A program made the translations under genes and the position numbers. From contig NZ_LT629788.1 of the NCBI RefSeq assembly GCF_900105805.1, forward strand, positions 5,068,501 through 5,132,500: 64,000 nt of DNA. Reading direction: 5' to 3'. Source of the DNA: Pseudomonas moraviensis (GTDB taxonomy: Bacteria; Pseudomonadota; Gammaproteobacteria; Pseudomonadales; Pseudomonadaceae). Shown in pieces: positions 51,182-58,935 of this stretch; position 1 is the stretch's first letter; every line of letters begins with the position of its first letter. Below the pieces are notes generated by a model. It was not told the origin of the DNA. It searched no databases and saw nothing but the letters and a program-made list of their open reading frames with translations.

Positions 51182-52792
51182 TCAATCCGGCTGAAACGGC
51201 GAAGCACTGAGGATCACCCCGGTCTCCTCGACATACCGCTGCCAATGCCCGATCAGGTCAGTGAGTTTCTGCGGCTGACTCAATGCCAGGTCATGAATCT
51301 CCCCCGGATCGCTCGCCAGATCATAGAGCTGCCAGGTCGCCGGCCCCACCGGCCCGGGGATCCACACCGCTTTCCACGACCCTTGGCGAATTGCCCGGCG
51401 TCCGAACAATTCCCAACCCGTCACGGTGTGTTCGTCATGCACCTGCGTGGTCTCGCCGGACAAAAAGCCCAGCCACGATTTACCGCGCAGTGGCGCCACG
51501 GCTTTGCCTTTCCACTGTTTGCCCGGATGCCGCACGCCAGCCAGATCGAGGATGGTCGGGGTGATGTCCATCACCGTGCCGAAACCATGGCTGATCTGCC
51601 CTTTGAGCGGCAGTTGCGGATAGTGCAGCAGCGCCGGCACGCGGATCCCGCCCTCGGTGGTAAACGCTTTGAACAACCGCGACGGCGCGGTCGCCACCTG
51701 TGCCCAGTTCGGCCCGTACCAAACGTAGGAATTGGCCCGGCCGATGTTGTCGAGGCTGTTGTCGTAATGCTGGTTCAGGTAGGTCATCAACTCCGGACCG
51801 AACTTGGGGAACGCTTCCAGCAGCGCGCCTTCTGCACCGTTATCGGACATGAACAGGATGAAGGTGTTATCGAGTTGGCCCTGCTGGCGCAAATAATCGA
51901 CCACACGGCCGATGTTCCAGTCCATGCGCTCGACCATCGCCGCGTAGACCTCCATGGCACGTGCGGAAATCTGCTTTTGCTCGTCGCTCAAGGCGTCCCA
52001 CTGTGCGCTGAGTTGAATCAGCGGATGCGGCTCGACGTCAGCCTCGATCAGGCCCAGCGCCTTGAGTTTTTCCAGGCGTTCGAGGCGCAGCACTTCCGGG
52101 CCGGCATCATAGCGGCCACGGTATTTCGCGACGATCTCGGCGGGCGCCTGCAGCGGCCAGTGCGGTGCGGAGAACGGCAGATAGGCGAAGAACGGCCGGG
52201 TCTGATCGCGTTCCTTGAGGTACTGCAGCAACTTGTCGCCGAAGGCGTCGGAGGAATAGAAATCATTCGGCAACTCGTCCAGAAACTGATCGTCTTCGAT
52301 GTACAGCGCCGGGGTGGATTTCAGCAGCCCGGGCGTTTGCTCATCGTAGGTCGGCTCGAACCCATAGTGGTTGGCGGCGCCCGGCAACAGCGAAAATGAT
52401 CGCTCGAAGCCGCGCGCATGGGGCGCCAGTTCGGCCTTCAGACCCAGATGCCATTTGCCGCTCATCAAGGTCTGATACCCGGCCTCGCGCAGCAGCTCGG
52501 GCAAGGCGACGACGCGGTCATTGAGGTAGCCCTCGTAGCCGGGTTTGCCGATCAGTTCCGGAGTCAGCGCTTCGGCCATGGTGCCGATGCCGGCGATGTG
52601 ATGATCGGTGCCGGTCAGCAGCATCGAACGAGTCGGCGAGCAGGTCGGCGCAGTGTGAAAATCAGTCAGGCGCAGGCCGTTGTCGGCCAGTGCATCGAGG
52701 TTCGGCGTAGCGATTTCGCCGCCGAACGCACCGATATCGGAAAAGCCCAGATCGTCGGCCAGAATCACCAGAAAGTTGGGACGTTGCGGCAT
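51182..52792 (-). CDS. atsA: Arylsulfatase AtsA
   Basis: 536 residues, the same length as P. aeruginosa AtsA. The active-site signature CSPTRS has Cys51 (converted to formylglycine) and Arg55; Asp13 and Asp14 are calcium ligands; GKWHLG and SDNGAEG follow. It cleaves aryl sulfate esters to release sulfate. No signal peptide is seen, as in cytoplasmic pseudomonad AtsA. AGGAG lies before the ATG. It is the last gene of an atsB-atsC-atsA operon. Confidence 0.94.
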   Translation of the reverse strand: MPQRPNFLVILADDLGFSDIGAFGGEIATPNLDALADNGLRLTDFHTAPTCSPTRSMLLTGTDHHIAGIGTMAEALTPELIGKPGYEGYLNDRVVALPELLREAGYQTLMSGKWHLGLKAELAPHARGFERSFSLLPGAANHYGFEPTYDEQTPGLLKSTPALYIEDDQFLDELPNDFYSSDAFGDKLLQYLKERDQTRPFFAYLPFSAPHWPLQAPAEIVAKYRGRYDAGPEVLRLERLEKLKALGLIEADVEPHPLIQLSAQWDALSDEQKQISARAMEVYAAMVERMDWNIGRVVDYLRQQGQLDNTFILFMSDNGAEGALLEAFPKFGPELMTYLNQHYDNSLDNIGRANSYVWYGPNWAQVATAPSRLFKAFTTEGGIRVPALLHYPQLPLKGQISHGFGTVMDITPTILDLAGVRHPGKQWKGKAVAPLRGKSWLGFLSGETTQVHDEHTVTGWELFGRRAIRQGSWKAVWIPGPVGPATWQLYDLASDPGEIHDLALSQPQKLTDLIGHWQRYVEETGVILSASPFQPD

Positions 52793-52806
52793 CGCGAAAC
52801 TCCTGT

Positions 52807-53622
52807 TCAGCAGGCAATGAACGTCAGCGGCAGATCGCGGATCTGCACCGGTGCGCTCGGTTGGTAGTGGTCATCACTGGTCAATTCGTGCAGCAGTTCT
52901 TCGCGCAACTGATGGAATTCGTAACCGCTGCGCTGGCGCGGGTGCGGCAAGGCGATGTCGACCACTTGCTTGATCCGCCCCGGACGCGGCTCCATCACCA
53001 CCACGCGGTCGGCGAGAAAGATTGCTTCCTCGACATCGTGGGTCACCAGAATCGTGGTGATCCTTGCCCGTTCGCGGATCGCCAACAGCTCGTCCTGCAT
53101 TTGCTGACGGGTCAGCGCATCGAGGGCACCGAAAGGTTCGTCGAGCAGCAGGATGCGTGGGCTGGCGACGAGGCCGCGGGCAATCGCCACGCGCTGCGCC
53201 ATGCCGCCAGAAAGCTGATGCGGATAGGCCTCGGTGAAATCGCTGAGGCCGACCAGCTCGATGAAATCCTTGATGCGCTGTTGTTTCTGCGCCCCGCTCA
53301 GCGGTTCGTTGACCAGGCCCAGGCCGATGTTGTCGGCGACCGTCAGCCATGGGAACAGGCGATGTTCCTGAAAGACGATGCCGCGCTCGCCGCCGATGCC
53401 GCTGACGGCTTTGCCGTCGACGCTGATCTGGCCGCGAAACTCGGTGTCGAGGCCGACCAGCAAACGCAGCAGGGTGGATTTGCCACATCCGCTGGAACCG
53501 ACAATGGCGACAAATTCGCCCTCGGCGATGTCCAGGTTGAATTCACGGATCGCCTCCAGTTCGAAACCGTTGACGGCGAAGGATTTGCCTACATGGTTGA
53601 AGCTGACAATCGGTGCGTTCAT
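52807..53622 (-). CDS. atsC: Sulfate ester ABC transporter ATPase AtsC
   Basis: 271 residues of the TauB/SsuB group. Walker A is GSSGCGKST, the signature LSGGMAQRVAIARGL and Walker B ILLLDEPFGALD. The start at 53622 overlaps the atsB stop by 4 bases; longer upstream frames are shadows. It energises uptake of sulfate esters with AtsR and AtsB, after which AtsA cleaves them in the cytoplasm. Confidence 0.92.
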   Translation of the reverse strand: MNAPIVSFNHVGKSFAVNGFELEAIREFNLDIAEGEFVAIVGSSGCGKSTLLRLLVGLDTEFRGQISVDGKAVSGIGGERGIVFQEHRLFPWLTVADNIGLGLVNEPLSGAQKQQRIKDFIELVGLSDFTEAYPHQLSGGMAQRVAIARGLVASPRILLLDEPFGALDALTRQQMQDELLAIRERARITTILVTHDVEEAIFLADRVVVMEPRPGRIKQVVDIALPHPRQRSGYEFHQLREELLHELTSDDHYQPSAPVQIRDLPLTFIAC

Positions 53623-55217
53623 GCGTGTCTCCAGCGGGTCGCGCGAATTTCCAGGCGTTGGCCGATCAGGTTGAGCAGGGCGCCAGTAAGGCCGACCAGC
53701 AGCATGCCGGCCATGATCAGGTCCATGCGCAGCAGCTGTTGCGCGCCGATCATCTGGCTGCCGATGCCGCCATTGGACGGCATGAAATATTCGGCGCCGA
53801 TGGTGCCGAGCCAGGCGTAGATCAGGCTCAGTCGCAGCCCGGCGAAAATCCCCGGCGCAGCGCCTGGCAGCACCAGTCGGCGCAGCCGCTGGCCGAGGTT
53901 CAGGCGCAGCACTTGCGCGGCTTCGTTGAGTTGCGGCGACAGGTTGGCGACGCTGCGCTGGGTGGCGATGAACAGCGGGAAAAACGCGGCGAGGGCGACG
54001 AACACCCACTTGGCCAGTTCGCCGAGGCCGAACCATGCAGTGAGCAGTGGCACCCAGGCGAAAATCGCGATCTGCCGCAGTGCGGCGAATGTCGGGCCGA
54101 GCAGGCGTTCACTGAGACGCGACAGGCCGAGCAGCAAGCCCAGGGCGAAACCGAGTCCGCCACCGATCAGCAAGCCGCCGAGGGTGCGGCTCAGGCTCAG
54201 CGCCATGCCGTTGACCAGCGTGCCGTCGAGCAATCCGTCGCATGCCGTGCTCAGCACAGCCGCAGGGCTGACCAGAATGCTCGCGTCGACCCACTGTTGA
54301 TCATTGGCCAGTTGCCACAGCGCCAGCAACCCCAGCGGCAGCAGCCACGGTTGCAGGCGTTGCCAGCCTTGATAGCGTGGGCCGCGAGTGATGTGTGCGG
54401 TGGCCGGGTGTGGCCAGTGCACCAGTTTGCGGTCGAGCAGACCGATGCCGCGATCCATGGCCACGCCGATCAGACCGATGATCACGATGCACACGAACAC
54501 GATGTCGAGCATGAACAGCTGCCGCGCCCAGACCATCAGATAGCCGATGCCTTCACTGGAGGCCAGCAGCTCGACGGCCAGCAACGAGGTCCAGCCGGCG
54601 GCGAGTGCCAGGCGCACGCCGGCCATGAACGCCGGCAACGCCGCTGGGAGTACCAGACGCCGAATCAGCAGAAGTGGCGGCAAGCGCAACACGGCGGCGG
54701 CTTCGCGCAGTTTCGGTTGCGCATCACGCACGCCGACCAGCGTGTGCAGGGTAACCGGCACGACGATGGCTTTGATCAGCACCACCAGTTTCAGCACTTC
54801 GCCGATGCCGAAAAACACCATGAACAGCGGAATCCATGCCAGCGTCGGCACCTGTGCAAGTCCGGCGAAAGTCGGGAAGATCAGTCGCTCCAGACGTCGG
54901 CTGAAACCCAGTGCGGCGCCGAGCACCGCACCGGCCGAAACGCCTGCCAGCAAGCCCCAGAACAACCGTTGCAGGCTGATCCACAAATGGCTCCACAACT
55001 CGCCTTGCGCCAGTTCCACGGCACTGCTCCACACCAGCGATGGTGCCGGCAGGATCTGCTCGCTCATCCACTGGTTGCGCGCGGCCATCCACCACAGGAC
55101 GAACAGGCTGACAGGCAGGAGCCATGGCAACAGACGTTGATGCAGACTGGGCCAGGAGCGGCGGCTTTTCAGTGGCGGCGCGGCCAGCGGCAGGCTGAGC
55201 AGGGATTGACGGGCCAT
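53619..55217 (-). CDS. atsB: Sulfate ester ABC transporter permease AtsB (double-permease fusion)
   Basis: 532 residues, twice the normal size. Two homologous BPD_transp_1 permease halves are joined in one chain: half 1 about residues 30-270 (EAA loop REAAAVLRLPPLLLIRRLVLPAALP) and half 2 about 285-525 (EAAQVLRLNLGQRLRRLVLPGAAP). A single chain can therefore form the whole channel. AtsB of P. putida S-313 has a comparable form. GGAGGT precedes the ATG. Confidence 0.92.
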   Translation of the reverse strand: MARQSLLSLPLAAPPLKSRRSWPSLHQRLLPWLLPVSLFVLWWMAARNQWMSEQILPAPSLVWSSAVELAQGELWSHLWISLQRLFWGLLAGVSAGAVLGAALGFSRRLERLIFPTFAGLAQVPTLAWIPLFMVFFGIGEVLKLVVLIKAIVVPVTLHTLVGVRDAQPKLREAAAVLRLPPLLLIRRLVLPAALPAFMAGVRLALAAGWTSLLAVELLASSEGIGYLMVWARQLFMLDIVFVCIVIIGLIGVAMDRGIGLLDRKLVHWPHPATAHITRGPRYQGWQRLQPWLLPLGLLALWQLANDQQWVDASILVSPAAVLSTACDGLLDGTLVNGMALSLSRTLGGLLIGGGLGFALGLLLGLSRLSERLLGPTFAALRQIAIFAWVPLLTAWFGLGELAKWVFVALAAFFPLFIATQRSVANLSPQLNEAAQVLRLNLGQRLRRLVLPGAAPGIFAGLRLSLIYAWLGTIGAEYFMPSNGGIGSQMIGAQQLLRMDLIMAGMLLVGLTGALLNLIGQRLEIRATRWRHA

Positions 55218-55262
55218 GGGTGACCTCCGTTGTCGGGTTGCATCAAGATCGGGTCAAGACCA

Positions 55263-55335
55263 GAAGATCGCAGCCTTCGGCAGCTCCTGCATGGATCGCA
55301 TTCCCCTGTAGGAGCTGCCGAAGGCTGCGATCTTT
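55263..55335. repeat. REP inverted pair, family B
   Basis: GAAGATCGCAGCCTTCGGCA and the near-exact complement GCCGAAGGCTGCGATCTTT around a spacer of about 30 bases; the best-conserved family B pair in the window. Confidence 0.9.
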
Positions 55336-55350
55336 AGCGGTATTAGCCAC

Positions 55351-55367
55351 ACTAAAATAGTTATAAG
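55351..55367. promoter_or_regulatory. CTTATAACTAT motif, candidate sulfur-starvation element of ats
   Basis: Reading the - strand, CTTATAACTATTTTAGT matches the motif at 2462-2477 (CTTATAGCTATAAAGT) at about 12 of 16 positions. The two occur in front of sulfur genes only. CysB or SftR are possible binders. Confidence 0.4.
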
Positions 55368-55598
55368 CCAACGAGAAAAATATCAATTTGGAGATAAGCG
55401 AAGCCATTTAAGGCTTACAGCCCGTACGCATCCAATGCATTCGAAGAATATTTTCGATGCTGTTCATGCATATCGCGCTGCAAGCCGCATTCGCTCTCGC
55501 TTAGCTCATATAGATATAAAAATGTGCATTTATAGTATTTAAGTGAAGGTGCGCATTCAGCCTACTTTCGGTTCCTCAGCGATCAAGGAGCCGCATCC

Positions 55599-56612
55599 AT
55601 GAACCTTCCGTTCAAACGTCTCATCAGTCTGTTGGCCGCCCCGGCGCTTGCAGGCTTTCTCACGCTCAGCGCCCAGGCCGAGGAGCTCAGGGAAATCCGC
55701 ATCGCCGTGCCCGATCTCAGTGCCGGTACGCAGCACAGCGGTGGCGGCGTAGTCGATGTGCTGCGCGATCAACAGATCTTCGAAAAGGCTTTCGCCGAGC
55801 AGGGCATCAAGATTCAGTGGAGTTTCTTCAAGGGCGCCGGGCCGGTGATCAATGAGGCGTTTGCCAACGGTCAGGTCGATCTGGCCTATCTCGGCGATCT
55901 CGCCGCGATCATCGGCAAGTCCAATGGTCTGGACACGCGCCTGCTCAGCGCCACGGCGCGTGGGGTCAAGCAATACCTCGGCGTGGTGCCCGGCTCGGGG
56001 ATCAAGACCCTGCAGGATCTCAAGGGCAAGCGCGTGGCGATCTTCCGCGGTACGGCGACGCAGCTGTCGTTCGATGCGGCGCTGGCCAGTCAGGGGCTGA
56101 GCGAGAAGGACGTGAAGGTCATCAATCTGGATTTCAACGCCGCGGTCTCGGCACTCGCGGCCAGGCAGATCGATGCATCGTGGGGCAGCTCCGCCCTGAG
56201 TGCCTTGCAAGCCAAAGGCCTGGCGGAATTGCCGCTGAACACCAAGGACCTTGGCGGCGCTGGCAGCGTTCAGGCGGTCCTGCTCGGCAACGGCAAGTTT
56301 GTCGACGCACATCCTGAAGTCATCGCGAAACTGCTCAAGGCGCAGCAGCAGGCGGTCGAGTGGCTGACTCAGGACAGGAACAAGGACGCCTATGTGCAAC
56401 TGGTATCGGGGCTGGCAAGTTATCCGCCGGTGATCCTTACTCAGGATCTGAAAGATCAGAATCTGAGCGAAATTTTCCCATCGACCCTGGATCCGGTGTT
56501 TCTCAGTGGCCTGCAGGACAAGGTCGACCTGGCGGCGCAGCAGAGGCTGATCCGCAAGCCGTTCAAGGTCAGTGATTGGGTGGCGCCTGAGCTCTCAGCC
56601 GCCAAGCTTTAG
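55599..56612 (+). CDS. atsR: Sulfate ester ABC transporter substrate-binding protein AtsR
   Basis: 337 residues. Signal peptide to about residue 27 (LAGFLTLSAQAEEL). The periplasmic-binding fold of the NMT1/SsuA type is seen in FFKGAGPVINEAFANGQVDLAYLGDLAAI. It captures sulfate esters for AtsBC. It is divergent from atsBCA, whereas in P. putida S-313 the order is atsRBCA. AAGGAG lies upstream of the ATG. Confidence 0.9.
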   Translation: MNLPFKRLISLLAAPALAGFLTLSAQAEELREIRIAVPDLSAGTQHSGGGVVDVLRDQQIFEKAFAEQGIKIQWSFFKGAGPVINEAFANGQVDLAYLGDLAAIIGKSNGLDTRLLSATARGVKQYLGVVPGSGIKTLQDLKGKRVAIFRGTATQLSFDAALASQGLSEKDVKVINLDFNAAVSALAARQIDASWGSSALSALQAKGLAELPLNTKDLGGAGSVQAVLLGNGKFVDAHPEVIAKLLKAQQQAVEWLTQDRNKDAYVQLVSGLASYPPVILTQDLKDQNLSEIFPSTLDPVFLSGLQDKVDLAAQQRLIRKPFKVSDWVAPELSAAKL

Positions 56613-56635
56613 ATCTCCAGCGTCTTCGCTGAACT

Positions 56636-56708
56636 CTTCGCGAGCAGGCTCGCTCCCACATTTGGATATGTGCACAGTTCCAGTGTGGGAGCGAGCCTGC
56701 TCGCGAAG
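56636..56708. repeat. REP inverted pair, family A (GGGAGCGAGCC variant)
   Basis: CTTCGCGAGCAGGCTCGCTC and its complement, between convergent atsR and the sftR-like gene. Confidence 0.9.
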
Positions 56709-56712
56709 GGTT

Positions 56713-57633
56713 TCAGACAGCGACGCTGACATCCTGCCGATCCACCGCCACCAGCGTCTCGATCATCGCCCTGGCCGCCGGCGACAACCGGAACCCGGTA
56801 CGGCTGACGATGCCGCAACGGGCGTTCATGCTTTCGAGGTTCTGCGGCAGGTTGCGCCAATGCAGCAGTACCAGCGCCCCCTTGGCGACATCTTCGACAA
56901 ACGCCTCCTCCGTGCCGACACCGATTGCATTGGATTGCAGCACCACTTTCACCAGCGCCGGGAAATGTTCGGTCTCGATGGTCGGCGAGAAATCGATGCG
57001 TCCACTGAGGTTCGCCAGCAGCTTGCGAATGCCCGGTGGAATCAGCGTGGCGGCCAGCGGGTAGTCGAACATGTCGTTGGTCGACAGGCTTTCCTTGGCC
57101 AGCAACGGATGTCCCGGGCGGCAGAAAAATACGCCGCGCTTGGGTGTCAGCGGTTGGGTCTGGAAATTCGGATCGGACTCGAAATGGCGAATGTCGGCGA
57201 TGAAGAATTCGATCTCTTCGCGGCTCAGCGCACGGCTGAGCTTTTCCCAGTTATCCACCTGAAAACAGGTGCGCACTTTCGGGTGCGCATTGATGAATTG
57301 CGCCACCGCGTCCGGCACCAGTTTAACCGCCGGCGCCGGGCCGCAGCCGAAGTGCACTTCGCCGGCGTCGAGCTTGGTCATCTGCGTCACTTCAGCGCTG
57401 AGCAATGCCGCCCCCTGCACCAGGCTCAGGGCGTGTTGCAGCACTACCTGGCCCTCCGGGGTCGGACGCAGATCCTTGTTGCCGCGATCCACCAGCACGC
57501 AGCCGAACTCTTGCTCCAGCCCCTGAATGCTGCGGCTGAACGCCGGTTGAGTGATGCCCATGGCGTCTGCCGCGCGGACAAAACTGCGGTGTTCGTTGAG
57601 GGCGATGAAGTAGCGCAACTGGCGAAGATCCAT
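56713..57633 (-). CDS. sftR: LysR-family regulator, SftR-like
   Basis: 306 residues. The N-terminal HTH (LRQLRYFIALNEHRSFVRAADAMGITQPAFSRSI) and C-terminal effector domain belong to the LysR group. It is divergent from atsK, as SftR in P. putida S-313, which controls sulfate-ester genes. A paralogue at 60731 shares stretches such as FGCGPAPA. The ATG at 57633 fits the family start; an ATG five codons upstream is possible. Confidence 0.82.
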   Translation of the reverse strand: MDLRQLRYFIALNEHRSFVRAADAMGITQPAFSRSIQGLEQEFGCVLVDRGNKDLRPTPEGQVVLQHALSLVQGAALLSAEVTQMTKLDAGEVHFGCGPAPAVKLVPDAVAQFINAHPKVRTCFQVDNWEKLSRALSREEIEFFIADIRHFESDPNFQTQPLTPKRGVFFCRPGHPLLAKESLSTNDMFDYPLAATLIPPGIRKLLANLSGRIDFSPTIETEHFPALVKVVLQSNAIGVGTEEAFVEDVAKGALVLLHWRNLPQNLESMNARCGIVSRTGFRLSPAARAMIETLVAVDRQDVSVAV

Positions 57634-57733
57634 ATGCTTTTCCGGCATCCTAAAAATAGCTCGAAGGCATTTGCGACGAGGGTTGCTTGAGGTTTTAAAT
57701 GCAAGCTCTTATTCCGTCAACGAAGCATGTGAA

Positions 57734-57763
57734 TATCTATTAGATGTAAATGGAATATAGATA
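57734..57763. promoter_or_regulatory. Inverted repeat in the sftR-atsK intergenic region
   Basis: Perfect arms TATCTAT (57734-57740) and ATAGATA (57757-57763) with a 16-base spacer lie 52 bases before atsK. A LysR-type (SftR) or CysB site is plausible. The nearby CTCTTATTCCGT (about 57707) resembles CTCTTATGCAGT near 61752. Confidence 0.4.
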
Positions 57764-57815
57764 GAGCGTTGTTTCGCTGCCGGAAAAATCGCAAACCGTC
57801 GATGAGGGTCGTCCC

Positions 57816-58724
57816 ATGAGCAATGCCGCACTCGCCGTAAAACCCGTTTCTCACGCGTTGGAAATTCACCCCGTAGCCGGGCGTATCGGTGCGGAAATCC
57901 GCGGCGTGCACCTGTCCGGGGAGCTGGATGCCGCCACCGTCGAAGCAATCCAGCAGGCGCTGGTTGACTACAAAGTGCTGTTTTTCCGCGAACAGACTCA
58001 GCTCGACGATCAGCGTCAGGAAGCCTTTGCTCATCTGCTCGGCGAACCGGTAGCGCACCCCACCGTGCCGGTACGCGAGGGCACTCGATATCTGCTTGAG
58101 CTGGACGGCGCCGAAGGTCAGCGCGCCAATTCCTGGCACACCGACGTGACGTTCGTCGACGCCTACCCGAAAGCCTCGATCCTGCGCTCGGTGGTCGCCC
58201 CGGCATACGGCGGCGATACGCTGTGGGCCAACACCGCAACGGCATACAGCGGCTTGCCGATCGAGCTGCGTGAACTGGCCGACAAGCTCACCGCCGTGCA
58301 CAGCAATGAGTACGACTATGCCGGGGCGAAGCCGGACGTCTCTGCGGAAAAACTGGAGCGCTATCGCAAAGTCTTCACCTCGACCGTTTACGAGACCGAG
58401 CATCCGGTGGTGCGAGTGCATCCGATCAGCGGCGAAAAGAGCCTGCTGCTGGGGCATTTCGTCAAACGCATCAAAGGCTATTCGCAGGCAGATTCGGCGC
58501 ACCTGTTCGGCTTGTTGCAAAGCCATGTGATCCGCCAGGAAAACACCGTGCGCTGGCGCTGGCAGGCCGGTGATGTGGCGATCTGGGACAACCGCTCGAC
58601 GCAGCATTACGCGATTGATGATTACGGCACCCAGGATCGCGTGGTGCGCCGTGTGACGCTCAAGGGCGAGGTGCCGGTGGGGGTGAATGGGCAGCGCAGC
58701 CAGACCATCAAAGGGCGTGACTGA
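57816..58724 (+). CDS. atsK: Alkylsulfatase AtsK, Fe(II)/2-oxoglutarate-dependent dioxygenase
   Basis: 302 residues. The facial triad falls at H108, D110 and H264 and the 2-oxoglutarate-binding Arg at R275, with R279 behind, all at the positions known for P. putida AtsK. The enzyme oxidises alkyl sulfate esters to the aldehyde plus sulfate. It is divergent from the sftR-like gene. The other TauD-family protein at 2599 has a clearly different active-site spacing (H119, D121, H274). Confidence 0.94.
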   Translation: MSNAALAVKPVSHALEIHPVAGRIGAEIRGVHLSGELDAATVEAIQQALVDYKVLFFREQTQLDDQRQEAFAHLLGEPVAHPTVPVREGTRYLLELDGAEGQRANSWHTDVTFVDAYPKASILRSVVAPAYGGDTLWANTATAYSGLPIELRELADKLTAVHSNEYDYAGAKPDVSAEKLERYRKVFTSTVYETEHPVVRVHPISGEKSLLLGHFVKRIKGYSQADSAHLFGLLQSHVIRQENTVRWRWQAGDVAIWDNRSTQHYAIDDYGTQDRVVRRVTLKGEVPVGVNGQRSQTIKGRD

Positions 58725-58736
58725 AGTTCAAAAGCC

Positions 58737-58934
58737 CCTCATCGGAACGCCGCCCGCCCAGCCCTCTCCCGGAGGGAGAGGGAGCCGACCGAGTTGTCTT
58801 GCGTTGTACGTCGACCTGAAAGACCGAGCCGATCATTGGTTCGGTACATGACTTTCATGTCGATGCAGCTTCTGAATATCCCCCAATCAGTCCCCTCTCC
58901 CTTTGGGAGAGGGTTAGGGTGAGGGGCTCTTGAT
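58737..58934. repeat. MITE-like repeat with terminal inverted repeats, copy 2
   Basis: A diverged relative of 51008-51177: CAGCCCTCTCCCGGAGGGAG at the left, a core TACGTCGACCTGAAA, and CTTTGGGAGAGGGTTAGGGT with GAGGGGCTCTTGAT at the right. The right end GTGAGGGGCTCTTGAT is identical to that of copy 1. Confidence 0.72.
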
Positions 58935-58935
58935 G

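Larger units (their letters stand above)
55218..55598. other. Divergent promoter region of the ats genes
   Basis: 381 bases between atsB and atsR. It holds a family B REP (55263-55335), the shared CTTATAACTAT motif and about 220 AT-rich bases with several TTATA/ATATA strings. No gene is seen. Confidence 0.7.
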
